Assembly: GCF_016902345.1 (NCBI RefSeq)
Contig: NZ_JACJLR010000009.1
Location: forward strand, 1 to 64,000
Direction: 5' to 3'
Length of the DNA: 64,000 nucleotides
Origin: Mediterraneibacter glycyrrhizinilyticus
GTDB lineage: Bacteria; Bacillota; Clostridia; Lachnospirales; Lachnospiraceae
The notes under the pieces were generated by a model. That model ran no database searches and had not been told where the DNA came from. It worked only from the letters and a program-made list of their open reading frames with translations. The position numbers were made by a program, and so were the translations under genes. Below are positions 53,813 to 62,108 of this stretch, piece by piece. Every line of letters starts with the position of its first letter. The first letter of the stretch is position 1.

Positions 53813-54853
53813 ATGAGAGAGATCAGGATCCGGGGAAACGAATCCGGCCAGCGGCTGGACAAATTCCTGGCAAAGTATATGGGACTTGCACCGAAGAGCT
53901 TCTTCTACAAAATGATGAGGAAGAAGAATATCACGCTGAATGGGAAAAAGGCACAGGGAAACGAACAGCTGAAAAACGGCGATGTGGTGAAACTCTTTCT
54001 TTCGGATGAGACGATCGAGAAGTTCACGGAAAAGCAGAGTGCTGTTAAGAGAGGGACGTTTAAAAAGGAAAAACTGGATATCCTGTATGAAGATGAACAG
54101 GTGCTGCTCCTCAATAAGCCGGCGGGCATGCTCTCTCAGAAGGCAAAGCCTTCTGACTGGTCTCTGGTGGAATACCTAACCGCCTACATGCTTGACTCCG
54201 GGCAGATCACGGAGGAAGATCTTAAGACCTTCCGGCCTTCTGTGTGCAACCGCCTTGACCGGAATACAAGCGGTATCGTTGCGGCGGGCAAGACGCTGGC
54301 AGCTCTGCAGGAGTTAAGCCAGATGTTTCGGGAACGGACAGTGCGAAAGTATTATCTCTGTCTGGTACATGGGACCGTTACCGGTGAGCGGAGAATAAAG
54401 GGGATCCTTACGAAGGACGAGAAGACGAACCGTGTGACCGTCGTAAGGGACGGATCTGGGGAGGCGTCCCTCTCTGCAGACATTCCGGGAGAAACTACCT
54501 CCGCAGAGAGACTTTTCGGGGAGGGGCATTTCATTGAGACAAAATACCGTGCCCTTCAATCAGCGAAAGACGTCACCCTCCTTGAAGTTCATCTGATCAC
54601 GGGAAAAACGCATCAGATCCGTGCTCACCTGGCTTCAGAAGGCCATCCCATCATCGGGGATTACAAATATGGAATCCGTACTGTAAATGACAGATTTCAG
54701 AAGAAATACGGTCTGGCCTCCCAGCTCCTCCATTCATACCGGCTCTGTTTTCCGGAGTGTGACGGTAAACTGACAGCGCTTTCCGGAAAAGAGATCAAGG
54801 CGCCGGTCCCGGAGCTTTTTCGCAAGATATGTAAAGACAGCGGGGTGATGTGA
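53813..54853 (+). CDS. RluA-family pseudouridine synthase
   Basis: 346 aa. S4 domain (QRLDKFLAKYMGLAPKSFFYKMMRKKNITLNG) and the catalytic Asp in CNRLDRNTSGIVAAGKT, then TGKTHQIRAHLASEGHPIIGDYKYG. Modifies uridines in 23S rRNA or tRNA. Precedes recU by one base. Confidence 0.94.
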   Translation: MREIRIRGNESGQRLDKFLAKYMGLAPKSFFYKMMRKKNITLNGKKAQGNEQLKNGDVVKLFLSDETIEKFTEKQSAVKRGTFKKEKLDILYEDEQVLLLNKPAGMLSQKAKPSDWSLVEYLTAYMLDSGQITEEDLKTFRPSVCNRLDRNTSGIVAAGKTLAALQELSQMFRERTVRKYYLCLVHGTVTGERRIKGILTKDEKTNRVTVVRDGSGEASLSADIPGETTSAERLFGEGHFIETKYRALQSAKDVTLLEVHLITGKTHQIRAHLASEGHPIIGDYKYGIRTVNDRFQKKYGLASQLLHSYRLCFPECDGKLTALSGKEIKAPVPELFRKICKDSGVM

Positions 54854-54854
54854 G

Positions 54855-55388
54855 ATGGCCACATGGAATTCAAGAGGACTTCGGGGCTCTACGCTGGAAG
54901 ATCTGGTGAACCGGACCAATGAACGGTATGGCGAGCTGGGGCTGGCGCTGATCCAGAAGATCCCCACCCCGATTACCCCTGTACGGATCGACAAGGAACA
55001 CAGACATATCACTCTTGCCTATTTTGACAAGATCAGTACCGTGGACTATATCGGAGCCGTCCAGGGAATCCCGGTATGTTTTGACGCAAAGGAGTGCAGC
55101 TCTGACACGTTTCCTCTTCAGAATGTACATGAGCATCAGATGGATTTTATGGAGAAATTTGAGCAACAGGGAGGGATCTCTTTTCTGTTGATCTATTACA
55201 GCACCAGAAATGAACTGTACTATATGAGATTCGCGCAGATCAAAAGATTCTGGGACAGGGCAGCACAGGGCGGACGTAAGAGCTTCCGGCTGGAAGAACT
55301 GGATGCGGGATGGTTCATGGAACTGAAAAACGGATGTTTTGTGCCCTATCTGGACTGTATCCAGAAGGATTTGGACCTGAGGGATTGA
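54855..55388 (+). CDS. recU: RecU-like Holliday junction resolvase
   Basis: 177 aa. The motifs NRTNERYGELGLALIQKIPTPI, ISTVDYIGAVQGIPVCFDAKE (catalytic D...E-x-K cluster) and GGISFLLIYYST follow RecU of Firmicutes. It would resolve recombination intermediates made by RecA and moved by RuvAB or RecG. The hisZ promoter -35 box overlaps its stop codon. Confidence 0.88.
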   Translation: MATWNSRGLRGSTLEDLVNRTNERYGELGLALIQKIPTPITPVRIDKEHRHITLAYFDKISTVDYIGAVQGIPVCFDAKECSSDTFPLQNVHEHQMDFMEKFEQQGGISFLLIYYSTRNELYYMRFAQIKRFWDRAAQGGRKSFRLEELDAGWFMELKNGCFVPYLDCIQKDLDLRD

Positions 55389-55414
55389 CAGACTGACACT
55401 AAATTCGATATAAT
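55385..55414 (+). promoter_or_regulatory. Promoter of the his operon
   Basis: TTGACA (55385-55390), 18 bases, TATAAT (55409-55414). The expected leader is only ~45 bases and includes a small ACGTG...CACG hairpin. Confidence 0.85.
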
Positions 55415-55464
55415 AGCAAAAGGTTTTTAACGTGGTAGCACGCTAAAGTGAAAGGGGACTGTAT

Positions 55465-56718
55465 ATGGAACAAAAACTACATACTCCGGAGGGAGTAAGG
55501 GATATTTACAACAGAGAATGCGAGACAAAACTTACATTGCAGAAAAAACTGGAGACTGTGCTCCATCTGTACGGATATCAGGATATACAGACACCGACAT
55601 TTGAATACGACGATGTGTTCCGCAAGGAGATCGGCTCCACTTCCACAAAGGAACTGTACCGTTTCTTTGACCGGGAGGGAAATATCCTGGCACTGCGCCC
55701 GGATATCACTCCTTCCGTCGCCAGGGCGGCAGCAACGCTGTTTGAAGGCGAGGAGCTGCCGATCCGGCTCTGCTATGTGGGGAACACCTTTATCAATCAT
55801 TCCAGTTACCAGGGACGTCTCAAAGAGAATACGCAGATGGGAGCAGAGCTGATCGGTCTGGATTCCGTTGAGGCGGATGCGGAGATGCTCGCTATGGTGG
55901 TTGACGGAATGAAGAAGACAGGGCTTACGGAATTTCAGGTTAATATCGGACATGTTGACTTTATCCAGAGCCTTCTGGAAGCGACCGGGCTGGAAGAGGA
56001 AGAGAAGGACGAGATCCGGGAGCTCATTGCTAACAGAAATTATTTCGGGGTTGAGGAAATCCTGGATAACCGCAGTGTCAGAGGAAGTGTGAAAGAAGCA
56101 TTCCGCATTCTCCCCGAGCTGGTAGGCGGTCAGGAAATTCTGGAACGGGCAGCAAGGATCGCACCGACGGTCAATGCCCGCCTTGCGCTCACGAGGCTCC
56201 AGCAGATCTACCGCCTGCTCATGATCTACAAAGCGGAGGAGCATATTACTTTTGACCTGAGTATGAGCGGAAGCTACGGATACTATACAGGGATCATCTT
56301 CCGTGCCTATACATACGGGACCGGAGATGCAGTCGTCCGGGGAGGAAGATATGACCATCTGCTCGGGAAATTCGGGAAGAACACTCCTTCTATTGGATTT
56401 GCAATCATAGTGGATGAACTGATGAGTGCGCTGAACCGGCAGAAGATCGCAGTGGAAACTTCCCACAGAAACCTTCTGGTCTATACAGAAGAGACCCAGC
56501 GGTGGGCGATCTTCCTTGCAAGAGATTTCCGGGAAAAAGGGAAAAATATCGAGATGCTCAAAAGAGAGCAGGAAGACCGGCGGGAGAAATACGAGAAGTA
56601 CGGAAAACGCAGCGGCATCATCAGTATGCTCTATCTCAGGGACGATTTTAAGATCGAGATGGTGAATCTCCGCACCGGCGAAGAGAAGATCATAGATGCA
56701 AAAAAGAAGCGGAGATAA
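55465..56718 (+). CDS. hisZ: ATP phosphoribosyltransferase regulatory subunit
   Basis: 417 aa, similar to class II histidyl-tRNA synthetase without the full motif 3 and anticodon-binding features: LHTPEGVRDIYNRECE, motif 2-like FRKEIGSTSTKELYRFFDREG...LRPDITPSVAR, and GSYGYYTGIIFRAY. It forms the HisGS complex with the short HisG encoded next and gives histidine feedback control. Confidence 0.93.
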   Translation: MEQKLHTPEGVRDIYNRECETKLTLQKKLETVLHLYGYQDIQTPTFEYDDVFRKEIGSTSTKELYRFFDREGNILALRPDITPSVARAAATLFEGEELPIRLCYVGNTFINHSSYQGRLKENTQMGAELIGLDSVEADAEMLAMVVDGMKKTGLTEFQVNIGHVDFIQSLLEATGLEEEEKDEIRELIANRNYFGVEEILDNRSVRGSVKEAFRILPELVGGQEILERAARIAPTVNARLALTRLQQIYRLLMIYKAEEHITFDLSMSGSYGYYTGIIFRAYTYGTGDAVVRGGRYDHLLGKFGKNTPSIGFAIIVDELMSALNRQKIAVETSHRNLLVYTEETQRWAIFLARDFREKGKNIEMLKREQEDRREKYEKYGKRSGIISMLYLRDDFKIEMVNLRTGEEKIIDAKKKRR

Positions 56719-56733
56719 AGGAGCGTAAACGGT

Positions 56734-57378
56734 ATGAGATATCTGACATTTGCCCTGACAAAGGGGCGTCTCGCCAGCAAGACGCTTGATATGCTGGAAC
56801 AGCTGGGGATCACCTGCGATGAGATGAAAGACAAGGAGTCGAGAAAACTGATTTTTGTGAATGAAGATCTGAAGCTCAAATTTTTCCTTGCAAAGGGACC
56901 GGATGTGCCGACTTATGTGGAGTACGGCGCGGCGGATATCGGTGTCGTGGGGAAGGATACGATCATCGAGGAAGGCAGGAAAGTTCACGAAGTGCTGGAC
57001 TTAGGCTTCGGCAAGTGCAGGATGTGTGTGTGCGGCTATGAAACGGCTGCTGAGTGGCTGAAGCACCACGAACTGATTCGTGTGGCAACAAAGTATCCAA
57101 ACATCGCAAAAGATTACTTCTATAATAAAAAACATCAGACTGTGGAGATCATCAAAATGAATGGGTCCATTGAGCTGGCGCCCATAGTAGGGCTGTCAGA
57201 AGTGATCGTGGATATCGTTGAGACCGGATCTACGCTGAAGGAGAACGGTCTTGTCGTCCTGGAGGAAGTGTGCCCGCTGTCCGCGCGCATGATCGTCAAT
57301 CCGGTCAGCATGAGGATGGAGAACGACAGGATCCGGGAGCTGATCAACAATCTGAGAAATCTGGTCAGGGAGGGCTAG
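56734..57378 (+). CDS. hisG: ATP phosphoribosyltransferase, short form
   Basis: 214 aa: the short catalytic form that needs HisZ. LTFALTKGRLASKTLDMLEQLGI, GAADIGVVGKDTI and the PRPP-binding-type VDIVETGSTLKENGLVV. First committed step of histidine synthesis. Confidence 0.96.
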   Translation: MRYLTFALTKGRLASKTLDMLEQLGITCDEMKDKESRKLIFVNEDLKLKFFLAKGPDVPTYVEYGAADIGVVGKDTIIEEGRKVHEVLDLGFGKCRMCVCGYETAAEWLKHHELIRVATKYPNIAKDYFYNKKHQTVEIIKMNGSIELAPIVGLSEVIVDIVETGSTLKENGLVVLEEVCPLSARMIVNPVSMRMENDRIRELINNLRNLVREG

Positions 57379-57383
57379 AAACT

Positions 57384-58682
57384 ATGCGAATCGAAAAACT
57401 GGATGAAAGCACGAAAAAAAATCTGCTCGAGGACCTGCTGAAGCGCAGTCCCAACAGTTACGGCAAATATGAGGAAAGTGTTCAGCAGATCCTCGCCAAT
57501 GTAAAAGAAAAACGGGATGCAGCTGTTTTTGAATATACAAAGAAATTTGACGGTGTGGAGATTTCTGCTTCGAATCTTGAGGTGACTGAAACGGAGATCA
57601 ACGAGGCCTATCAGGAAGTGGGAGAGGAGCTGCTGGGGATCATCCGCAGAGCTCTGAAAAACATCGAATCCTACCACGCAAAACAGATGCAGTACAGCTG
57701 GTTTGACAGTAAACCGGACGGAACCATTCTGGGGCAGAAGGTGACTGCTCTCCAGAGAGTCGGAGTCTATGTCCCGGGCGGAAAGGCGGCGTATCCGTCA
57801 TCCGTACTCATGAACATCCTGCCTGCCAAAGTGGCGGGAGTGGATGAGATCATCATGGTGACTCCTCCCGGAAAAGATGGGAAAGTCACTCCCACCACAC
57901 TGGTCGCTGCAAAAGAGGCAGGGGCGGATAAAGTCTATAAAGTAGGCGGGGCACAGGCAATCGGAGCACTTGCCTACGGAACAGAGAGTATCCCAAAGGT
58001 GGATAAGATCGTCGGTCCGGGAAATATCTATGTGGCTCTGGCAAAAAAGGCGGTTTACGGACATGTAAGCATCGATTCCATCGCAGGACCGAGCGAGATC
58101 CTGGTACTTGCGGATGAGACCGCGAACCCGCGTTACGTTGCGGCGGATCTTTTATCCCAGGCAGAGCACGATGAGATGGCGAGCGCGATCCTTGTCACCA
58201 CCAGTATGGAACTGGCGGAGAAGGTATCCGCCCAGACGGATGAGTTTATCAGAGAACTTTCCCGCGGAGAGATCATACAGAAATCGCTGGATAACTACGG
58301 ACATATCCTTGTTGCAGAGACACTGGAGGATGCCATTGAGGCGGCAAATGAGATCGCTTCCGAGCATCTGGAGATCGTGACCGCGAATCCCTTTGAAGTG
58401 ATGACAAAGATCCGCAATGCAGGCGCGATCTTCATCGGGGAATACTCCAGTGAGCCACTGGGAGACTATTTTGCAGGACCGAACCATGTCCTGCCGACAA
58501 ACGGTACGGCGAAATTCTTCTCGCCCCTTTCTGTGGATGATTTTATCAAGAAATCAAGCATTATTTCCTACTCCAGGGATGCGCTTGAAAAGATCCACAC
58601 GGATATTGAAAAATTCGCGGAGGCAGAGCATCTGACAGCCCATGCCAATTCGATCCGCGTGCGGTTTGAGAAAACGAGATAA
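57384..58682 (+). CDS. hisD: Histidinol dehydrogenase
   Basis: 432 aa from ATG 57384. GVYVPGGKAAYPSSVLMNILPAKVAGV, VGGAQAIGALAYGTESIP, GPGNIYVALAKK and GPSEILVLAD, with zinc-site AEHDE. Oxidises histidinol to histidine in two steps. Six bases after hisG. Confidence 0.97.
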   Translation: MRIEKLDESTKKNLLEDLLKRSPNSYGKYEESVQQILANVKEKRDAAVFEYTKKFDGVEISASNLEVTETEINEAYQEVGEELLGIIRRALKNIESYHAKQMQYSWFDSKPDGTILGQKVTALQRVGVYVPGGKAAYPSSVLMNILPAKVAGVDEIIMVTPPGKDGKVTPTTLVAAKEAGADKVYKVGGAQAIGALAYGTESIPKVDKIVGPGNIYVALAKKAVYGHVSIDSIAGPSEILVLADETANPRYVAADLLSQAEHDEMASAILVTTSMELAEKVSAQTDEFIRELSRGEIIQKSLDNYGHILVAETLEDAIEAANEIASEHLEIVTANPFEVMTKIRNAGAIFIGEYSSEPLGDYFAGPNHVLPTNGTAKFFSPLSVDDFIKKSSIISYSRDALEKIHTDIEKFAEAEHLTAHANSIRVRFEKTR

Positions 58683-58708
58683 AACAGGACTTCGGAGGTG
58701 GGAATGAT

Positions 58709-59299
58709 ATGAAAGAGAGGATCGGGCGGGTATCAAGGAAGACAAAAGAGACGGATATCACTCTGAGCATCAATCTTGACGGCCAGGGGAAGAACCGGAT
58801 CGATACAGGAATCCCGTTTTTTGACCATATGCTGGACGGATTTGCGCGGCACGGGCTTTTTGACCTGGAAGTGTCAGTGAAAGGTGACGTGGAGGTGGAC
58901 AGCCATCACACCATTGAAGATACCGGGATCGTGCTGGGGCAGGCGATTGCTGAAGCCCTGGGCAGCAAGAAAGGGATCAAGCGGTACGGTTATTTTATCC
59001 TCCCCATGGACGAGACACTGGCTCTGGGAGCTGTGGACCTCTCCGGAAGACCGTTCCTGAATTTTCAGGCAGAGTTTACTGTACCCAGACTGGGAGATAT
59101 GGATACGGAGATGGTGCACGAATTTTTTTATGCGGTCTCCTACAGCGCAGCCATGAACCTGCATCTCAAGATCCTGGACGCAGGCAACAGCCATCATATG
59201 GCGGAAGCACTGTTCAAGGCGTTCGGGAAGGCTTTGGATATGGCGGTGTCGGAAGAACCCAGGATAAAGGACGTGTGGTCCACAAAAGGCAGTTTATAA
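58709..59299 (+). CDS. hisB: Imidazoleglycerol-phosphate dehydratase
   Basis: 196 aa. GIPFFDHMLDGFARHGLFDL, DSHHTIEDTGIVLGQA and NSHHMAEALFKAFG, the Mn-binding His/Glu motifs of HisB. Only the dehydratase, no phosphatase domain, as in other Firmicutes. Confidence 0.97.
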   Translation: MKERIGRVSRKTKETDITLSINLDGQGKNRIDTGIPFFDHMLDGFARHGLFDLEVSVKGDVEVDSHHTIEDTGIVLGQAIAEALGSKKGIKRYGYFILPMDETLALGAVDLSGRPFLNFQAEFTVPRLGDMDTEMVHEFFYAVSYSAAMNLHLKILDAGNSHHMAEALFKAFGKALDMAVSEEPRIKDVWSTKGSL

Positions 59300-59314
59300 A
59301 GGAGAATACGATAC

Positions 59315-60598
59315 ATGAGTTATAAAAGATTAACCCCGTCTATCTTTATCAGTCATGGGAAGGCGGTGAAATGGTTCGATGACAGCACGATCGTCTCGGA
59401 AGATGTCATCGGGCTTGCAAAACAGTACTGCGAGAGGGGAGCGGATGAACTGATCGTGTTTGACCTCTCCAATTCGGATGAGGAGCATGACGAGTCCATT
59501 GATCTGCTCAAGAAGATCAGCCGTGTCATCAGCATCCCCATGATCGCAGGCGGAAATATACGAAGGATGGAGGATGTGAAAAAGATCCTTTATGCAGGTG
59601 CAAAGCGGGCTCTGCTCAATTTCTCGAAGCGGGTTTCCATTGACCTGATCGAGGAGGTGTCAAAACGCTTCGGGAAAGAACGGATCGCTGTGTCGCTGAA
59701 TGATTTTGATGCCCTTTTCAAGCAGCAGCATCTGATCGAAGAGTACAGCACGGAGATCATCTTCATGCACCGCCTTGACCTGAATTCGGTCATGAACGTG
59801 ACGGAGATTCCCTGCGTTGTCCTCACGGACACCATGGAGCAGAGTGAGATTCTGCGGATCTTAAAAAGCGACGGTGTAAAAGGCGTATCCGGCATGTTTG
59901 TCAGCCGTCCGGAGATGGATTTCAGTGCGTTTAAAGAAATCTGTGCCAAGGAGGGGATCCAGATGACATCCTTTGAAAGTCTGATGGATTTCTCTGAGTT
60001 CAAACTGAATTCGGACGGGCTGATCCCGGTCATTGTCCAGGATTATAAGACGAATGAAGTCCTGATGATGGCGTACATGAACGAGGAAGCCTTTGACAAT
60101 ACAGTCAAGACCGGCAGGATGACTTATTACAGCAGGAGCAGGCAGTGCCTGTGGTTAAAGGGAGAGACTTCCGGACATTTCCAGTATGTGAAAGGAATCT
60201 CTGTGGACTGCGACAAAGACACTCTCCTTGCAAAAGTGGATCAGGTCGGTGCGGCATGCCATACCGGAAACCGTTCCTGCTTCTATACACCGATCGTGGG
60301 GAATGATTATGACGCAAAGAATCCTCTTCAGGTATTTGAGTCCGTCTACGCCACGATCCTGGACCGCAGACAGAATCCGAAGGAAGGATCCTACACCAAT
60401 TACCTTTTTGAAAAGGGAATCGACAAGATCCTGAAAAAAGTCGGCGAGGAGGCGACAGAGATCGTCATTGCGGCAAAGAATCCGAATCCGGAAGAGATAA
60501 AATATGAGATCAGTGATTTCCTCTATCACGCGATGGTGCTCATGGTAGAGCGGGGCGTGACATGGGAAGATATCACGAATGAGCTGGCGGAGAGATAA
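59315..60598 (+). CDS. hisI: Fusion of HisF-like barrel with HisI and HisE
   Basis: 427 aa. Residues 1-225 resemble a HisA/HisF barrel ([44 protein letters not shown]), but where HisF has its two catalytic Asp there are F11 and N129. Residues ~235-330 are HisI (phosphoribosyl-AMP cyclohydrolase) with C299, C315 and C322; ~340-427 are HisE (phosphoribosyl-ATP pyrophosphatase) with [14 protein letters not shown]. It does steps 2 and 3 of histidine synthesis. The barrel is probably non-catalytic. hisH, hisA and hisF are absent from this operon. Confidence 0.93.
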   Translation: MSYKRLTPSIFISHGKAVKWFDDSTIVSEDVIGLAKQYCERGADELIVFDLSNSDEEHDESIDLLKKISRVISIPMIAGGNIRRMEDVKKILYAGAKRALLNFSKRVSIDLIEEVSKRFGKERIAVSLNDFDALFKQQHLIEEYSTEIIFMHRLDLNSVMNVTEIPCVVLTDTMEQSEILRILKSDGVKGVSGMFVSRPEMDFSAFKEICAKEGIQMTSFESLMDFSEFKLNSDGLIPVIVQDYKTNEVLMMAYMNEEAFDNTVKTGRMTYYSRSRQCLWLKGETSGHFQYVKGISVDCDKDTLLAKVDQVGAACHTGNRSCFYTPIVGNDYDAKNPLQVFESVYATILDRRQNPKEGSYTNYLFEKGIDKILKKVGEEATEIVIAAKNPNPEEIKYEISDFLYHAMVLMVERGVTWEDITNELAER

Positions 60599-60622
60599 AT
60601 AAAAGTTCTATCGTAAATATCA

Positions 60623-60663
60623 GGGACATAAGTTGTTGTAATCAAGAACTTATGTCTCTTTTG
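60623..60663 (+). terminator. Terminator of the his operon
   Basis: GGGACATAAGTT (60623-60634) pairs with AACTTATGTCTC (60647-60658, one G-T pair), followed by TTTTGT. Confidence 0.85.
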
Positions 60664-60729
60664 TGGTGGTCTGCTGTAAAAGATCATTTTCAGCGACTTT
60701 CCATTGTCGGGACGGAAAAGGATAGCTAT

Positions 60730-61050
60730 ATGAATGATTCGGAAATGCGTCGGAGAGAACTGCTGAGACAGACGCGGAAACTCTATGACGAGAGACGGGA
60801 CGTCCCTGCCGTACATCCACGGTACGGCAGTGTCTACCATAGCCTGTATGACGACGGGGAAGAAGAGCAGACATCACTGGCGGGAAGTTTCTACATAAGG
60901 CTTGTGATCGGGATCCTATGCTTTGCAGGTTTTGTCTACATGGATCAGAGTAAGATAAGTGTTGCCGAGGTGGACAGTACCGCGATCGTCAACCAGATTG
61001 AAAAGAATGTAGACGCGGATACGATCAAAGAAGTATGGAAAAATCTGTAG
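60730..61050 (+). CDS. Small membrane protein of unknown function
   Basis: 106 aa from ATG 60730 (AAAGGATAG upstream); the longer frame starts inside the his terminator. A charged Arg-rich N-terminus (DSEMRRRELLRQTRKLYDERR), the segment VHPRYGSVYHSLY, one membrane helix (FYIRLVIGILCFAGFVYM) and an outward C-terminus ending DADTIKEVWKNL. No family recognised. Confidence 0.65.
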   Translation: MNDSEMRRRELLRQTRKLYDERRDVPAVHPRYGSVYHSLYDDGEEEQTSLAGSFYIRLVIGILCFAGFVYMDQSKISVAEVDSTAIVNQIEKNVDADTIKEVWKNL

Positions 61051-61055
61051 ATAAG

Positions 61056-61197
61056 AGTTCAGCCATGCAGCTCGAATCCGCTGCTTTGCAGCTCCTACTC
61101 GCTGAGGGCGTACGCCCTATGCCATGATAAAAGAGAGTAGACACTTGTAAGCCAGTTTACGTGCCTCCTCTCTTTTATCATGGCGCATGGCTGAACT
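61056..61197. repeat. Structured repeat, second family, copy E2 (with terminator)
   Basis: Outer 13-bp stem AGTTCAGCCATGC (61056-61068)/GCATGGCTGAACT (61185-61197); asymmetric segment GCAGCTCGAATCCGCTGC...CGCTGAGGGCGTACGCC; then an inner 17-bp perfect stem (61121-61137 with 61168-61184) capped by TTGTAAGCCAGTTTAC. Same plan and the same unpaired segment as copy E1, but different stem sequences. The inner hairpin carries TCTCTTTTATC and can terminate transcription. Confidence 0.8.
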
Positions 61198-61225
61198 GTA
61201 AGCTGCAAGTATTTTCAGAAAAACA

Positions 61226-61254
61226 TTGACAGAACGCTGCAGTCAGCCTATCAT
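61226..61254 (+). promoter_or_regulatory. Promoter of pgsA
   Basis: TTGACA (61226-61231), 17 bases, TATCAT (61249-61254). An inverted repeat CATACAT (61282-61288)/ATGTATG (61306-61312) lies downstream in the leader. Confidence 0.7.
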
Positions 61255-61370
61255 TTACTATGCATGGCATTCATGCGTATACATACATGCAGACATGAAA
61301 GTGATATGTATGCATACAGCAATATACTTATATTTGTCTGACAAAAAGAAAAAGTAAAGAGGATGAACGA

Positions 61371-61955
61371 ATGAAATCAAAAGCAGAAAACACAAACAGT
61401 ACTCGCAGCAAGATCCTGACGATCCCGAATATGCTGTCGCTTTTCCGGCTTTGCCTGATCCCGGTCTTCATGTGGCTGTATTGTGTGGAAAAAGACTATA
61501 TATGGACGGGGATCATATTGATCGTATCCGGCATCACAGATACGGTGGACGGATTTGTCGCAAGGCATTTTAATATGGTCAGCGACCTGGGGAAGGTGCT
61601 GGATCCGATCGCGGACAAGATGACGCAGGCAGCCATGCTGTTCTGTCTTCTGACGCGCTTCCCGCTTATGATTCTGCCTCTTGGCCTCATGGTCCTGAAA
61701 GAGTTCTTCATGGGAGTGACAGGATTCCTTGTCATACAGAAGACAGGAAAAGTGTTCGGAGCAGAATGGCACGGAAAGGCAGCCACCTGGCTTCTCTATA
61801 TCATGATGATCCTGCATGTGTTCTGGTACAATATCCCGGATGCCGTGTCAAAGGTGCTGATCGGTGCCTGTGTGGTCATGATGGCGATCTCACTGGTGCT
61901 CTATGGAAGGCAAAATCTGAAGGCGCTGGCACAGGACGAGACGAAAGGAGTCTGA
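61371..61955 (+). CDS. pgsA: CDP-alcohol phosphatidyltransferase (PgsA-like)
   Basis: 194 aa. The CDP-alcohol motif is complete: DTVDGFVARHFNMVSDLGKVLDPIAD (D-x2-DG-x2-AR-x8-G-x3-D-x3-D). Four to six membrane helices. It makes phosphatidylglycerol phosphate. A long, apparently regulatory leader of ~100 bases precedes it. Confidence 0.93.
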   Translation: MKSKAENTNSTRSKILTIPNMLSLFRLCLIPVFMWLYCVEKDYIWTGIILIVSGITDTVDGFVARHFNMVSDLGKVLDPIADKMTQAAMLFCLLTRFPLMILPLGLMVLKEFFMGVTGFLVIQKTGKVFGAEWHGKAATWLLYIMMILHVFWYNIPDAVSKVLIGACVVMMAISLVLYGRQNLKALAQDETKGV

Positions 61956-62108
61956 AACTGCAGACAGGCACAAGGCAGAATTACTGAGTTTTTTATAGAT
62001 TTCGCTCAGAAAAAAATGGGTCAGGAGACTGTTGGATTTCAAAAGGGATACGCCGTTCACGGAGAACTGCTTTTACAAAAAGGTTGATAGCTGTAGATGT
62101 ATTTAGCC

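Noticed and set aside
55415-55464. T-box-like TGGTAGCACGC in the hisZ leader
   Set aside because: Recalls the T-box TGGNACCGCG motif, but the leader is only ~45 bases after a strong promoter, with no room for a specifier stem or terminator.
55477-56988. Long minus-strand open frame (503 codons) opposite hisZ and hisG
   Set aside because: Antisense shadow of two well-supported genes; no ribosome binding site or family motif.
61956-62108. Inverted CTGAG/CTCAG sequence between pgsA and the kinase
   Set aside because: T-tract lies inside the loop and A-tract after the stem; not a convincing terminator in either direction.
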